The notes under the pieces were generated by a model. The model did not search any database and was not told the origin of the DNA. It saw only the letters and a list, made by a program, of their open reading frames with translations. 64,000 nt of DNA. Origin: Agelaius tricolor. Lineage: Eukaryota > Chordata > Aves > Passeriformes > Icteridae. A program made the translations under genes and the position numbers. Shown here one piece after another: positions 34,866 through 48,044 of this stretch; the stretch's first letter is position 1; each line of letters starts with the position of its first letter. The DNA is taken from positions 840,001-904,000 of the forward strand of contig JALJCS010000007.1 of NCBI GenBank assembly GCA_023055355.1, given 5' to 3'.

Positions 34866-36039
34866 GCTGAGATACAAGATCAGGAATAATCCTGCTGGAT
34901 GCATTACCAGTGGGAATGGCAAGTTCAGACACAGCAAAGAAATGAGCAAAACCAGACACAAACCAAGGGAAGACTTTCCATGGATTTCACTGGACTTGAG
35001 GGTGAGGATTTATGGAATAAGATTTCCCCAAAGCAAGCAGAGAGTGAGGTTCAGGTTTGTCTCTACACAGAGCTACAGCCAAGGCAAGAGTTTCTTGGGA
35101 CAAGAGCCAGATTTCAGCTCCAGCTCTGCCCCACAGAGCAGCCCTAACACTGAGGATGGCTCCAAGTGACCCCAAGTTCCAGCTCCTCTGCATTTCTGCC
35201 AAGGGCTGGGAATCATTTCAGGCCATGCTGGAGAGAACAAGGATGTGCACACAAAGCCAAGAACTCCAAGGAAAAATCTAGATATGGAAGACAGGGTCTT
35301 TAAAAAACAACAAAAAACATGGATCAGCTAGGGAAGAGATGCTCATGCTCACTGTAAAGTACTTGAAGCTGCTCTGGAGGATGCAGGCTGGGGGAGAAGC
35401 ACCATGTGCACTGACATTTTCCATGCTGGCTCTGAAAACTTTGTTATGATCCTTCTCTAAATGAGCCAGGAAGTCTGGACAGTTAATAACACTGCAAAGA
35501 GTAATTTTCCTGTCCTGAAATGCTTTAATACGTCTTTCCAGGATAAAAATTCCTTTCCTGCCAGAGGATAAGAACATTAAGGCTGTTGTTAGTGCTAATG
35601 GTTTATTTACTGTAAGTCACAAATCTGTGGCATGGGGAGGTTTGTTTACTGTAGCTCACAAATTTCTCCCCTGTGGCTACTTCAAAAGTCAACTGGTTTG
35701 CAGTTCCCTGTAATCAGGAAAATTTGCTACAAGGTTGTGGGGCAGCCTTGCACTGGGAAAAAAATCCAATTGCAAAACTGTAACATGATGCTGATTTCCC
35801 AACATAATAGATCTAAAAAACCTTTCAAGTTTGATTCAAGAAGAAAGCCAAGGCAGCTGTGACAACAAACCTCCTCCTTAAAAGCCTCACATTTGCAAGT
35901 TTTGACCGTGCTGCCTGATAACCAGTGCCCAAGTACACCCCCAGATTGTTCTCCTGGGATGTCACAGCCTGAGCCTGCTCACTGCCACTGAGCTTGGTTC
36001 CTGCAGAGCCACCTAAACTCTGCATCCCCAGAGAGAGTC

Positions 36040-36600
36040 CCCAAATCCCTGGTGCTGGCCCAGCCCTGCCAGCCCATGCAGTGCCAGCTGTGCCCCATGG
36101 GCACCTTGTCCCCAGCCCAGAGCACTCAGTGCCACCTGCAGGGGACACCTGCAGGGCTGGGCACTGCAAAGCTCCCTGGGCAGCCCCTGCCAAGGCCTGA
36201 GCTCCCTTGCCATGGGCAAATTGCTGCTGCTGGCCAAGCTGAGCCTGCCCTGGCCCAGCCTGAGGCCGTTCCCTCTGCTCCTGTCCCTGTGCCCTGGGAG
36301 CAGAGCCCGACCCCCCCGGCTGTGCCCTCCTGGCAGGGACTTGTGCAGAGCCACAAGGGCCCCTGAGCCTCCTTTGCTCCAGCCCCAGCCCCTGCCCAGC
36401 TCCCTCAGGGATTCTGCAGCCCCTGCCCAGCTCCCTCAGGGATTCTGCAGCCCCTGCCCAGCTCCCTCAGGGATTCTGCAGCCCCTGCCCAGCTCCGTTC
36501 CCTGCCCTGGACACGCTCCAGCCCCTCCAGGGCTCTCCTGCAGGAGCAGAACTGGGCCCAGCCCTGGAGGGACCCCAGCACAGAGGGACAATCCCTGCCC
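36040..36600 (-). mobile_element. CR1 copy with short 31-base array
   Basis: CCAAATCCCTGGTGCTGGCC, then the shared body, then three to four array units (36,385-36,495), then GGACACGCTCCAGCCCCTCC and CAGAACTGGGCCCAGCCC, which are normal CR1 sequence. This shows the array sits inside CR1. Confidence 0.8.
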
Positions 36601-37974
36601 TGCTCCTGCTGCACACCCTGGGGCTGATCCAAACCAGGATGTTACCTTTTTTCTCCCCCTGCCTATGCTGAGGAAAGTGAAGAGATGAAACACAGTAAAG
36701 AGAGGTCAGGGAGAGGAGAGCCAAGGAATGATGAAGAGCAGGAAGGGCAGGACACAGCAACTCCTTGGTATCAACACAGCTCATCCCTGTCCTCCAACTC
36801 CCCCAGCTCTTCCAGCACTGCAGTCAAAGCTCCCAAAGGCTGAGCTTTCCCAGGTTCACACCTCTGGGCAGAGATCAAACCTGCTCAGAAGGTGCTACAC
36901 CCACCACAGAGCAATGATCTGAAGACAGAGTTTCCTTTAGGGTCTGGCTTGCCTTGACAGCAGCTTTGAGAGAAGCTTTCCCTGATCTTGAGCCCAGACC
37001 TCCCTGAGACAGCTCGAGCTGTTCCTCAGGTCCTGTCCCTGCTCACAGGGAGCAGGGATCAGTGCCTGACAATGCCAGATCTGAAAGGTTTGTACAATTT
37101 ATAGCACAGGAGGAACAAGTGGCACAATTTATAGCTCATACTTGCAGCAGTGGATTAAACCAGACAATCCCAACTCATCCAGGTGATTTCAGAAGCTGCT
37201 GCCACTCCTGACTGTGGAGCAGGATTCCTTTATTTCTCCATCTGGCTCGTTAAAAATAGGGGCAATCTGCCTTGGCAGCAGCCTTGTGGCTGCAACAGGA
37301 GATGGCTCCAGGGCACTGCTGCAGCACCAAGCCCGTGCCCAGCAGGGCTGGGGACAGCCTGGGGAGCAGGGGCTGTCCCAGCTGGCACTGCAGGCAGCAG
37401 GAACTGCTCAGCTCCTGGCTCAGCACAGCGTTCTCCACCAGCTGCCAACTGCCAGCATCTCCAGAATAACCTCTGCACACTAAAAATACATCTCTGCTTA
37501 TTCACCCTCTGAGCTGAGAGTTCAAAATGAAAACTGGCATTCTAATGATGAATCTACAACTTCATCAATCAGCACCTTCTGAAACAGCAAGCAAGAGTTT
37601 GTGGCAGTCACTTGGCTGCAGAAGTGTAACCTAAAGGTATTTTATTTATTTAGGAAAAATTAACTTGTCAATATTTCAACTATTCCAAACCACCCTATAC
37701 TGAAGCACTTACAATCAAACCTTCATCAGTCAAAAAAAAAAAAAGCCTTTCTCAAAATCAACAGTGAAGTTGCCAATTTTCCTGGAAAGTACCACAGGTG
37801 TTTACTGGTGCTTGAAGTGAAGAGAAAACCCAAAATGAACGTGCTGGGGTGAAGAGTTGGCTGCTTGGAGAGGAAGGAATCTGAACTTTTGCCTCAAAAT
37901 TAACTTGTTCCCCTTTGGGGAAGGGAAAGGGTAATAACACTCAAGCACCAGTGAGCGTGGAAAATGAATACACA

Positions 37975-38645
37975 GAACCAGAGAATGGTTTGGAAAGGAC
38001 CTTAAACTCATCAACTCATCAACTCAACTCATCCCCTGCCATGGCAGGGACACCTCCCACTGTCCCCAGTGCCCAGCCTGGCCTTGGGCACTGCCAGGGA
38101 TGCAGGGGCAGCCCCAGCTGCTCTGGGCACCCTGTGCCAGGGCCTGCCCACCCTCACAGGGAGGAAATTGTTCCTGATATCTGATCTAAACCTGTAGTTT
38201 TTCAGTGTGAAGCCATTCCCTGGGTGCTGTCCCTGCATCCCCTGGAAATTGTCTCTCTCCAGCTTTCCTGGGGCTCCTGCAGGCCCTGCAAGGCCACCCT
38301 GAGCTCAGCCCAAAGCTTCTCCTGTGCAGGTGAACAATCCCAGCTGTGCCAGCCTTTCCTCCCAGCAGAGCTGCTCCATCCCTCTGCCCATCCTGGAGCC
38401 TCCTCTGGGCTCTCTGCAGCAGCTCCAGCTCCTCCCTGGGCTGGGCCCAGGCCTGGGGCAGCTCTGCAGGTGGGAAATCACCTGAGGGAGCTCAGGGGCA
38501 CAATCCCAGTCCCTCTCCTGACCCCAGCTGGGGGCTCAGGGCTGGGGCAGGCCCAGCTCTCCCAGGGCTGCTCCCTCTGCTCATCCCAGCCTGGGCTGAT
38601 CCTGGGGTTGCCCCAACCCAAGTGCAGCACTGGGTATTTCCTAAA
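37975..38645 (-). mobile_element. CR1, longest copy (about 670 bases)
   Basis: GAATGGTTTGGAAAGGACCT, GGAAATTGTTCCTGATATCT, GTGAACAATCCCAGCTGTGC, GGAGCCTCCTCTGGGCTCTC and a final CCCCAACCCAAGTGCAGCAC follow the order of the CR1 3-prime region. No reverse-transcriptase frame. Confidence 0.85.
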
Positions 38646-39779
38646 GCAGAACCAAGAGAGGCCCTGAAGGTGCCCAGGATGATCCACAGCATTCTCCAGG
38701 TGACAAGTTCAGTCCCCAGGCTGTGACCAGCCAGACCAGGCCCCATGGAGCACTTATTACATCAAATCCACTTTGCTTTCTGACAGAAATTGATAATTAA
38801 GTACCTGTAGAGATAGAACTACACGAACATGCCTCAGTTCTCATCTGATTAAATGCTGCTGCTGACAATTTGAGAACCCAAGCACTCAGCACTCCCCCAA
38901 ATATTCAGCTGGACTGATGCAACCTTCAGGCAGGAAACCCCAAATTATGCAAGAAAAAAAAAATCCAGTAAAAAAAGCACCACTTCATATGTTTAAAGGA
39001 GGAAACAGCAGCAGCAAATAATCCTCAGCTAAGGTCCTCAGCAAGAGATGCCCTGACACTCTACACTGAAGAGGCCATTTACTCACACACTTCTGTTCTT
39101 TTCTCCTTTTATTTGTAGTTCTCCAGCAAACATTATCCATGACAACTTTCAAGCTACAGGAGCTCTATATGGCAACAGCTCATGGCTTCCACCCCTGAGG
39201 AATCCCACTAATGATTTCAATGAAATGAGGACAAATGAAGGAATAACACAAGTATTGGGGTGTATGTTTGTCTATGGCCCTTTTAATCATTGCTTGGACA
39301 GCTGGGAATTGGAATGCCTGAGGAACAGGAAGAAAGGAGAAAAACAACCCAAGCAGCACCTCTTGTTCCTTCAGGGCATGAACAAAGGAGAAAGATTTTT
39401 GAATTGGGCCCAGCAGAAAAATCAGCATCTTCCAATCCTGAGATCATTCCCTCAGCCTTCTGGAAGGTTCCTGTTTAAGGCTTTCAGGGCCTCCCAAATC
39501 CTGGCAGCCAGCAGCCAGGACAGGGTCAGAGCACTTCAAATCCCTCAGGAACTGGAGGGACCAGCTGGGACAATCAGGTTGGAATGAGGCAAAGAAACAG
39601 AGCAAATCCTGCAGCCTGAGGAGGAAATGCAACACCCCAGGATAACGTGCACCAGAACCTGGCAGGGAGCTCTGGGGACACTCCCAACAACCACCATGGA
39701 AAGGAGGCAAAATCCCTGAAACACACACAGGCATGGCAGAGCTGAGGCCACAAAGCCCAGAAGGAAGCCCAGAATCCCA

Positions 39780-39945
39780 GCAGGATGCACTGGGAGGGAC
39801 CCTAAAGCTCATCCCACGCCAGCCCTGCCATGGCAGGGACACCTCCCACTGTGCCAGGCTGCTCCAAGGCCTGGCCTTGGCACTGCCAGGGATGCAGGGC
39901 AGCCCCAGCTGCTCTGGGCACCCTGTGCCAGCAGCCCAAATTGGG
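39780..39945 (-). mobile_element. CR1 3-prime end
   Basis: CACTGGGAGGGACCCTAAAG to CTGCTCTGGGCACCCTGTGC. The front is worn; internal deletion after the GCTGCTCCAAGGCC stretch. Confidence 0.75.
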
Positions 39946-40293
39946 CTACCAGAGGACTAAGTTTTGTGTTTTGCTCACCTACTTCAGAATCTGGAGTCTT
40001 CTGTGGGTTTCTTTGAAATTCATTTCATTGCTGGCAGCTCAGGAAGCTGTTAGAGCACTTTGCAATAAAACCTGCAGAATATCAAGACCCATCCAAACAC
40101 ACCTGCCTGAACAGGCAAACACCACATGTGGCTTCCCCCAGAGCCTGGAGAGAACATTCCTAATAAATCCTGCAGGGATCCAGCATGAAGGGCATGAGGC
40201 ACCCTGCCCACACCCTGGGGTTCAGGCTGCTTTCCCCAAAGACTAAAAAAGTTTTGATTAGAAAAAGCAAAAAAAAAAAAATCTAAAAAAAAA

Positions 40294-40320
40294 AAATCTA
40301 AAAGCAAAACTTTTAGATTT
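40294..40320. repeat. Perfect 11-base inverted repeat
   Basis: AAATCTAAAAG, a five-base loop CAAAA, then CTTTTAGATTT. It follows two poly-A runs that each end in ATCTAAA, so slippage may have made part of it. Confidence 0.8.
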
Positions 40321-41364
40321 GATATTCCAGGGGACTGCTGCACATGGGAATTCAATGGAAGCCTGGAAAACAGTGTGTGTGACAGAAGAATTGATCTGCT
40401 CTGGAAAACAGCAGTTGCAGAGTATCAAGCCCCAGTAACACACAGAAATCACGTGTGAATGGAGCATTATGAAAAAAAAAAACCCAAAGAGCCTGAGGGG
40501 GAACCATGGATGTTCCAAGCAGGATCTCACAGTTGCAAGTGAGATTCAATTTGGTTTCAATGCAAAGTTCAGTGTTTGGAGCCATAACAAACTCACACCA
40601 GCCTCATTTTTTAAATGCTTCTCCCTAGACTGGGCAGACTGAACAGATACACAGAGATCTAAGGGGGGGAAAAAAAATAAAGAGCCATAACATTAAAATG
40701 TAACAGCCTGGCCAAAAATATGAGTAACCAGATCACAGTGCCAGAGGTCAGAGATCCAGCAGCACTGCTCCTGCCAGCCATTGAAAGGCAGCAATAAAGG
40801 AGCCCTGCAAGGAGGCTGGGAGCCAGCACCGGCCCCAGGGACAAAGAACTTCACACATTTTGTTCAGTTACCTTGCCAAGAACTTCCCCACTGTATCCAA
40901 CACCAACCACTGAATCTGCAAGGAATATAATGCTTCTATAGCAACCAGCTGTGGAGATATTTCTCAAACAGGACAAATTGGACACAAATGCCAAATACTT
41001 TCCCAAGTAATTTAGCCTATTCCTAGTGGGAGGAGAACACTCTGGTCACTGCTGTGATCCAAACACAGTGTAAATCTGAGTTCTGAGAACTCAGGCAGCT
41101 GAAAACAAATCTGATAACCAGGAGCAGATAAGGAGACACCCAGGTGTGCACTTCTGTTAATCTGCCAGGACATGACTCCAGCAGCCTCTCTCCTTGGGAG
41201 CAGCACTTCCATGAGACTTTTCCAAACTGGTTACACTCCCCCCACCATCAGAGCAACTTCACAAATATTTCCATGTCCCTTGGAAGAGTTCACCAGGGAA
41301 TCTTCTGGGGAGGTGAAACAGTCACAAAACAAACCAGCTCTACAGTGGCACCTGCACGTGAACC

Positions 41365-41905
41365 TCAGCAAGAGAGGGGAGGGCTGGAGAGTGCCCAGGG
41401 CAGGGAATGGAACTGGGCAGGGGCTGGAGAATCCCTGAGGGAGCTGGGCAGGGGCTGCAGAATCCCTGAGGGAGCTGGGCAGGGGCTGGAGAATCCCTGA
41501 GGGAGCTGGGCAGGGGCTGCAGAATCCCTGAGGGAGCTGGGCAGGGGCTGGGGCTGGAGCAAAGGAGGCTCAGGGGCCCTTGTGGCTCTGCACAAGTCCC
41601 TGCCAGGAGGGCACAGCCGGGGGGGTCGGGCTCTGCTCCCAGGGCACAGGGACAGGAGCAGAGGGAACGGCCTCAGGCTGGGCCAGGGCAGGCTCAGCTT
41701 GGACAGCAGCAGCAATTTGCCCATGGCAAGGGAGCTCAGGCCTTGGCAGGGGCTGCCCAGGGAGCTTTGCAGTGCCCAGCCCTGCAGGTGTCCCCTGCAG
41801 GTGGCACTGAGTGCTCTGGGCTGGGGACAAGGTGCCCATGGGGCACAGCTGGCACTGCATGGGCTGCCAGGGCTGGGCCTGCCCCAGGGATTTGGGGGTT
41901 CTCTG
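41365..41905 (+). mobile_element. CR1 copy with 31-base array
   Basis: GTGCCCAGGGCAGGGAATGG, about four array units (41,410-41,550), then a body almost identical to the copy at 17.5-17.9 kb, ending CCCAGGGATTTGGGGGTTCT. Confidence 0.8.
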
Positions 41906-42469
41906 TCTGAAATCTGGGCCCTGTAACCCCCAGAACAATGCAGGGATCTGGCTCTCACCATGCTGAGATGAAGCCACTCCTGCTCGAGGTCTCTTGATGT
42001 GCAGAGCCATAAAAAGACCCAATCTCCCTCCTGCAGGCCAACTGGCACCTCAGCTGAAGCATTTTTCTCAGCAAAACAAGAACAAGACAACCTAAGAATT
42101 TGTGTGTGTGCCTTCCCCTAGCTCAAACACAAACCAGCAAACCTCCATGTAACTTGTAAAAATAAGGAAAATCAAGTCTAGTATTAGGTTCATGTACATC
42201 AGCCCAAGTGCCCATCTTTGGAATGCTTATTTTAGAAGTCTACAAATCAAAAAAGAGGTGGAAACCACCTAACTAGGCAACAGCTCTCCTTCCTTCTATC
42301 ACAACAAGGCTTTGTTTCTATTTAAATCTTCACAGAATAAAGTTTTTAATCTTTAATAAGAGACAAAGCCAAGCTAATGCAAGATGGAATTATTGGTAGG
42401 ATGTGTTCACCTGGTTTCATAATGCTGTATATACAGGGATAACACAGAACTCCACAGGTAAATGTTTGA

Positions 42470-42700
42470 AACCCCAGCATGGTTTGGGTTGGGAGGGACC
42501 TTCAAGCTCATCCACTGTGGTGCTCCAGCCCCAGTGCCCAGCCTGGCCTTGGGCACTGCCAGGGATGCAGGGGCAGCCCCAGCTGCTCTGGGCACCTGTG
42601 CCAGGGCACAATTCCTCATTGCCAAGATCCCAGCCAGCCCTGCTGTTCCTCCATCTCCTGTGTCCTGTCACTGTGTGCCCCTGACAAGTGCCTCAGCTGG
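42470..42700 (-). mobile_element. CR1, left arm of a loose inverted pair
   Basis: CATGGTTTGGGTTGGGAGGG to TTCCTCATTGCCAAGATCCC and TGTGTCCTGTCACTGTGTGC. A CR1 in plus orientation follows at 42.8 kb. Confidence 0.8.
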
Positions 42701-42824
42701 GATGGAATCCATTTCCCCCTTTGCTCAGCTCTGCTCACCTGGTGTTTTCCCAGCTCCCCTCCCCACCCCAGAGCCTGGCTCCTGGTGGGATCTCAGCTCC
42801 TTCACAGAAATCCTGGAGAATGGC

Positions 42825-42955
42825 CCCAGCTGGAGCTGCCCCTGCATCCCTGGCAGTGCCCCAGGCCAGCATGGACACTGGGGACAGTGGGAGGTGTCCC
42901 TGCCATGGCAGGGCTGGCCCTGGGTGGGCTCTGAGGTCCCTCCCAGCCATTCAGG
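42825..42955 (+). mobile_element. CR1 3-prime end, right arm
   Basis: GCTGCCCCTGCATCCCTGGC to GAGGTCCCTCCCAGCCATTC. The tail is truncated. Confidence 0.75.
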
Positions 42956-44029
42956 GAGTGCCAGAAGAGCCAGGGCAGCCCCTTGTCCATGGCTGGCACA
43001 AAGCAGACCCTGCTGCTGCCACACTGAACTCAATCAGAGCAGAGGCAGCCTGGGAAGCTGCATCCTGCTGGATCCAGGTCACCTGCAGCCTTCTGCCCTT
43101 GCATTTACTGCCTTCCAAACCTCTCCAGCTAAAAGCTGTCTCAATGGAGAGGAACTGCAAACGAGGGTCTCTGGGGAGGATTCAAGGACTTTTGTTTAAG
43201 AAGTATTTATTTATTTCTCCCCTTTCCTTTTTTTTCCCCTCCCTTCTGAAGCTGGGAAAGGATAGCAAAGCACAATAAACCTGCCCACAAAAGGAAATGA
43301 AGAGTCACCAGAATTTCAGTGCTCAAGTTCCTGGGTCTCATTTCAGTGCACAAAGCTGCACTGAGTCAGCATTTTTCATTCATAATGCTGGCAGGATTTT
43401 GAAGGGGGTGTTTTAAAGAGGAGGACTCAATTTCTGTCACTATTTGAACTTCCCAAGCAGAATGTCTCACTTTAACATATCAGCTGAAGAGATTCCCATG
43501 GTTATGCTCCCTGCACACAGGCAGCTGCTGCCCTGCCCCAGCCAGACTGGCTTTGCTTCCCCTAGCAAAGCCCAGGTGCTTTAATGCAGGATTGCACCAA
43601 GGTAATCCAGGGAAAGCCGGAACTTGGCATCACCACCAGAGATTCCAGAGACTCCAGGAACTGAGCAGCCCCAGCACCATGGCCTGATTTCCTTGGAGCC
43701 ACAGAGGAACATCTTCCTGCTGGAAGCACAGAGGGCAGGAAAAAATGCAACATGATTTCTGACCCTTCACGTGATTCCTGATTGCAGCAACTTTATCACC
43801 CGTCAAAAAACCCTCCTGGCCTCTGACTTGCAGCAAAAAGTCCTCAAAACCCCCAAAGACACAATGGGCACAAAGTTGATTATTCAGGCAGCAGCAGAGC
43901 CCAGCCAGCAAGGGGTGCAGCAGAACAGAGAGCAGCCTGTGAGGCTGAGCTTGCAGCACCATGTCAGCCATCCCTGGGGCTCACTGAGCTCTGCCAGCCC
44001 AGCACCAGCACCAGCACCAGCACAGCCAA

Positions 44030-44345
44030 GGCACGGAAAGCTCAGAGCTGGGGCTCTGCCAGCCTGCTCCAGCTCAGCCACCAGCTCTGCCAGCCTGCTC
44101 CAGCTCTGCCCCCAGCTCTGCCAGCCTGCCTCAAGTCTGCCAGCCTGCCCCAGCTCTGCCAGCCTGCCCCAGCTCTGCCCCCAGCTCTGCCAGCCTGCCC
44201 CAGCTCTGCCAGCCTGCCCCAGCTCTGCCCCCAGCTCTGCCAGCCTGCCCCAGCTCTGCCCCCAGCTCTGCCAGCCTGCCCCAGCTCTGCCAGCCTGCCC
44301 CAGCTCTGCCCCCAGCTCTGCCAGCCTGCCCCAGCTCTGCCCCCA
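44030..44345 (+). repeat. Compound 19/12-base minisatellite (CAGCTCTGCC)n
   Basis: Units AGCTCTGCCAGCCTGCCCC (19 bases) alternate with AGCTCTGCCCCC (12 bases), giving a 31-base higher-order period. About 300 bases, intronic. Confidence 0.9.
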
Positions 44346-44579
44346 AGTGATGGGGAGTCCAGCAAGGACAAAGCCATCCTACAGACCCCTGCTCCTTTCA
44401 GTCCTTCAGTTCTCCTCCTCTCTCAGCAAGGACTCCAAAGTCTGTCATGAGAGAAGTGGGAGCAGAGTGAAACCAGCTCAGACCCCACCAGTTCACCTGA
44501 AAAATTCTGAATTCTCCAACTGAAATCTCAAGAGTTTGGCTGCAGTTTGACCAAGAAGCACAGCACAACACATCAGCAT

Positions 44580-44735
44580 TGGAGAGAGCTGCCAGGGAGG
44601 GCTGGAGTGCCCATCCCTGAGGTGGCACTCAGAGCTCTGGGCTGGGGACAAGGAGGGCACTGGGCACAGCTGGGGCTCCATGGGCTGGGAGGGCTTTTCC
44701 AGCCTCAGGGATTTGGGGATTCTGGGAAATGCTGA
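44580..44735 (+). mobile_element. CR1-like fragment
   Basis: GAGAGCTGCCAGGGAGGGCT, GGTGGCACTCAGAGCTCTGG and GCCTCAGGGATTTGGGGATT. Related to the array-carrying set, but from a diverged branch. Confidence 0.65.
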
Positions 44736-44824
44736 TGTTCAAAGGCTCAGAGATCCCACATCACGTTTTGCTGTACACAGACTGTATTCAAATTAAAAGC
44801 GTGATTAACAGAAAACCTTGCCAG

Positions 44825-45120
44825 ATTTCCTAAAATCAGAGAACCCCAGAATATCCTGAGCTGGAGGGACCCCCAGGGATCCCCCAGTGCCAGCCCTGCC
44901 CTGCCCAGAGCCCAGCAAGCCCAGCCTGGGCATCCCTGGCAGCGCTGGCCAAAGGCTCCTGGAGCTGTGGCAGCCTCGGGGCCGTGCCCATTCCCTGGGC
45001 AGCCTGGGCAGTGCCAGCACCCTCTGGGCAACAACCTTGCCCTCAAATCCAACCTAAATCCCTCCAGGCCCAGCCCCAGCCCCTCTCTGGTGCTGTCCCT
45101 GTCACCAGAGAGAAGAACAG
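44825..45120 (-). mobile_element. CR1, second subfamily, copy A
   Basis: GAACCCCAGAATATCCTGAG then GCTGGAGGGACCCCCAGGG to CCTCCAGGCCCAGCCCCAGC. About 180 bases match the copy at 51.3 kb without change that I can see. Confidence 0.8.
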
Positions 45121-48044
45121 GAATGGGCACCACATGTTCATGGAGAGCTGGGGGACAGGAGAGGCACCCAGGGCTTTGGTTTTAAGTTCAAAACTCTTTG
45201 GTTAAATATCCCCAGTATTTAACACAGATACAGTGATTTTTTGAGCCACACAATAGCATTTGTCAGCAGCTCAGAGTAATGCTGAGAGCCCTTGACTCTA
45301 AAGGATGCAGCTTTTTCCCTCCTCACAAAGCAAAATTGTTCTGCTTGCATCATCTGCAGACAGCACGAGCTCGAAGCAATGGCCTCAGATTGAGAGCCTG
45401 AGCTGAAAGAGCAGCAGCAAACAATCCATGGCAGACAATCCTGCCAGACTGCAGCTGGAGAACTTCCTATTCCTGTGTCACAAGAGCTCTCCAGTCACTG
45501 TGCAGAGCTCTGGGATTTATGGGCCATCCTTCAGTTCTGACTCTGCAAAAAGGATGACTAAACACCCTCCAAAAAGCATGGGGCTGGGAGAGTGAAGATG
45601 CTGCACCAGTTCAGCTCCATTAGATTACCCTGATAAGAGCTGTGATAAGGAAGCACCTTCTGAGCAGGGATAACCCCTCGGCTTCTGGCAGCTCAGCAGG
45701 CTGGGGTCAGAGACCAGGAAGCCCCAAACAGGAGGATCCACGTGGTTCAGTCCCACATCAATTACAGATCTGCTGGTCACACCCCAGCATCCCCTCTGGT
45801 CCCCCCAGAGCCATCTGAAGGGCTCTGGGCCCACGGGAATGTCCAGCCCTGGGAGGGACTCCCTGATCCCAATGAACCCAGAGCTTCCTGGGCACAGCCA
45901 GCTGGAGCTGCTCAGTGATGCCCACACAGCACTGAGTGCTACCCCACCCAAGGAATGAACTGCATTTGCCTTCTTCCTCTGGCCATGCCGGCCTCATTTG
46001 ACAACATTTCCTTGAAGCAACCTCATTTCTCAGCAGCAAATATCCACAAAAACTAGATTTCAGTCACACTTCCTAAAATCCATGCATTGTGTTAAACAGC
46101 AGGTTGCTGGTTGTTCTTTAATAACCACATTATATTTGTGTTTTGAGAACAGAACAGCAGAACAGACAGGAGTTTCCAAGTTGGAGAATGGCTGTTTCCA
46201 AACTTTGTCCTTAGACACTCAATAATTCATAATGTCCTGCCATGAATTTAAGTATAGATGACCTTATGTGAAAACATATTTTAACACTTCTATGCTTTGA
46301 GCTCTTCCTCTGAATAGAAATTTTACAAACCAGAACTTAAAAAAAAAAAAACAAAAAACCCAAACACCAAAAAACGGTAAGGAGCAGTTGGAAAAGAACA
46401 GGGGCAAACCTTGTTACGTGTCTGCCTTTAAAGGCAGGACTTCCCTGAGCACCTACAGGAACTTCAGGCCACACCACTTTACTCCAACACAAACTCTGCC
46501 CCTTCTCTCTGATGCTTATTCTGTTGTGTGCAGTCCAAGCCCACACAGAAGAATAGAGGTATGAACAAGGAAGGAAATGTATCAAGTATTTCAGATCTCT
46601 CTACAACCCAGCTCCAGTTCCAAAGCTTTTCCTGGTTGGGCTTGGCCCTTCCAATCCCCAACAGAACAAAACCCAGGAACATCAAAATACAAAGGGTAAG
46701 AGGGAGAGAGCACCTGCCAGCCTTCAGATAATGCTGAAAGCCAAGAGACCATTCCAATGAAGAAATACAGGACAAAAGGGAGGAAAAAAGAACAGGTAAG
46801 AATGGGGCTGGCTGCAGGCAGGGAGCTGGGAAAGCACCCACAGGCACAGGCAGCAGCTGCAGCAGGGGTGCAGGGCACAGAACTGCCCCTAAAAAATGGA
46901 ATTCCACCAAATGTCCATGCAAAGCAGCCAAGCAGCAACCCCACACAGGAGCCTGTCTGTCTGAGAGCTCCAGAGAGCTGAGTTCATCCAGCTGGGGCTC
47001 ACATGTGACTCAAAGGAAAATGTCAGGATTTTTGCTCAAGAAATTCAAGGATTACATCATCCCATTTGGTACATGACCAGATTACTGGCATTTTATTACA
47101 AAACACAGCTCTCAAGCTGTCAGCTTTTATGATTCTCTGTAAGAATTAACTGTGCTTCCCCAAATACCCTGAAGATTTATGAAGTTATAAGAACTTGCAC
47201 AGGGTGACTGAGCTCCTGGCTGCACCTCCTCACCAAAAGCACAGGAATCCCCACACAACCTGTCCACACCTGAAGGCCACGTGCAAAACTTACTTAAAAA
47301 CCATTAAATATTGCACCTTGCAGTTCACAGGCCAGCCCACAACCTGGTGCCTGGGAATCTGAAATTGTAATAGAAATCAAAAATTGTATTTTTGCAGTTA
47401 CAGAAAAGGCTTTATCACCATAAAGACATGATTAACATAGCTCTGAGCTTAATTTGTGACTAACACAAAATTGGCTCAGTTGTATTTTCAGTTCTCAGAT
47501 CGGTCTGGTGAACACTTCAGATCCAAGCAGCAAGTTCCCAGCAGAGAAGCAGAGGTGCTAAATTGCACCATAACATAAAGATTGCCATGGGGAGAGCCCT
47601 CCCAAGCTCAGGCTGAGCTCTGGAAGCTGAGTGTGCAGCTGCCTCTCCCCAGGCTCAGCTGAGGCTGTTCAGGCTGCTCAGCCTCAGCTGAATGCCTGCC
47701 CAGCAGCCCAGGCTGGAGCTCCCCTCCGCAGCTCAGCTGGGAGGGCCAGGAACACAAAGTCCGTGTGTGCTTGGCAGGAGCAAGGCCTGGAAACAAGAGA
47801 GGCCTCTTCTCCTTCCCCCAGCATGGCTGGGGGCTCTTCAGCAAAAACAAAACCAGACAGCATCTGAACATCTCTCATCCACTGCTTCAAAGGGCTCTAA
47901 CAGAGAGACCCAGAGGTGCTGTCACAAAAACCTAAAAGTTCTTGTTGCCCTAAAGCAGCTCTGCCATGGCACCCTCTGGATCTGCAGGATCCCAGAGGGA
48001 GGCTGGAAAGCCTGGGCTGCCACTCCCAGCAGGTGAGATTCCAA

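Larger units (their letters stand above)
34640..44824 (-). other. ITSN1 intron 1, middle
   Basis: The densest CR1 zone, with eight copies in both orientations, the 19/12-base minisatellite, poly-A runs at 37.73 and 40.27 kb and the small hairpin. No gene seen. Confidence 0.6.

Noticed and set aside
43771..44523. 250-codon frame with Ser/Leu/Pro repeats
   Set aside because: Created by the 19/12-base minisatellite.
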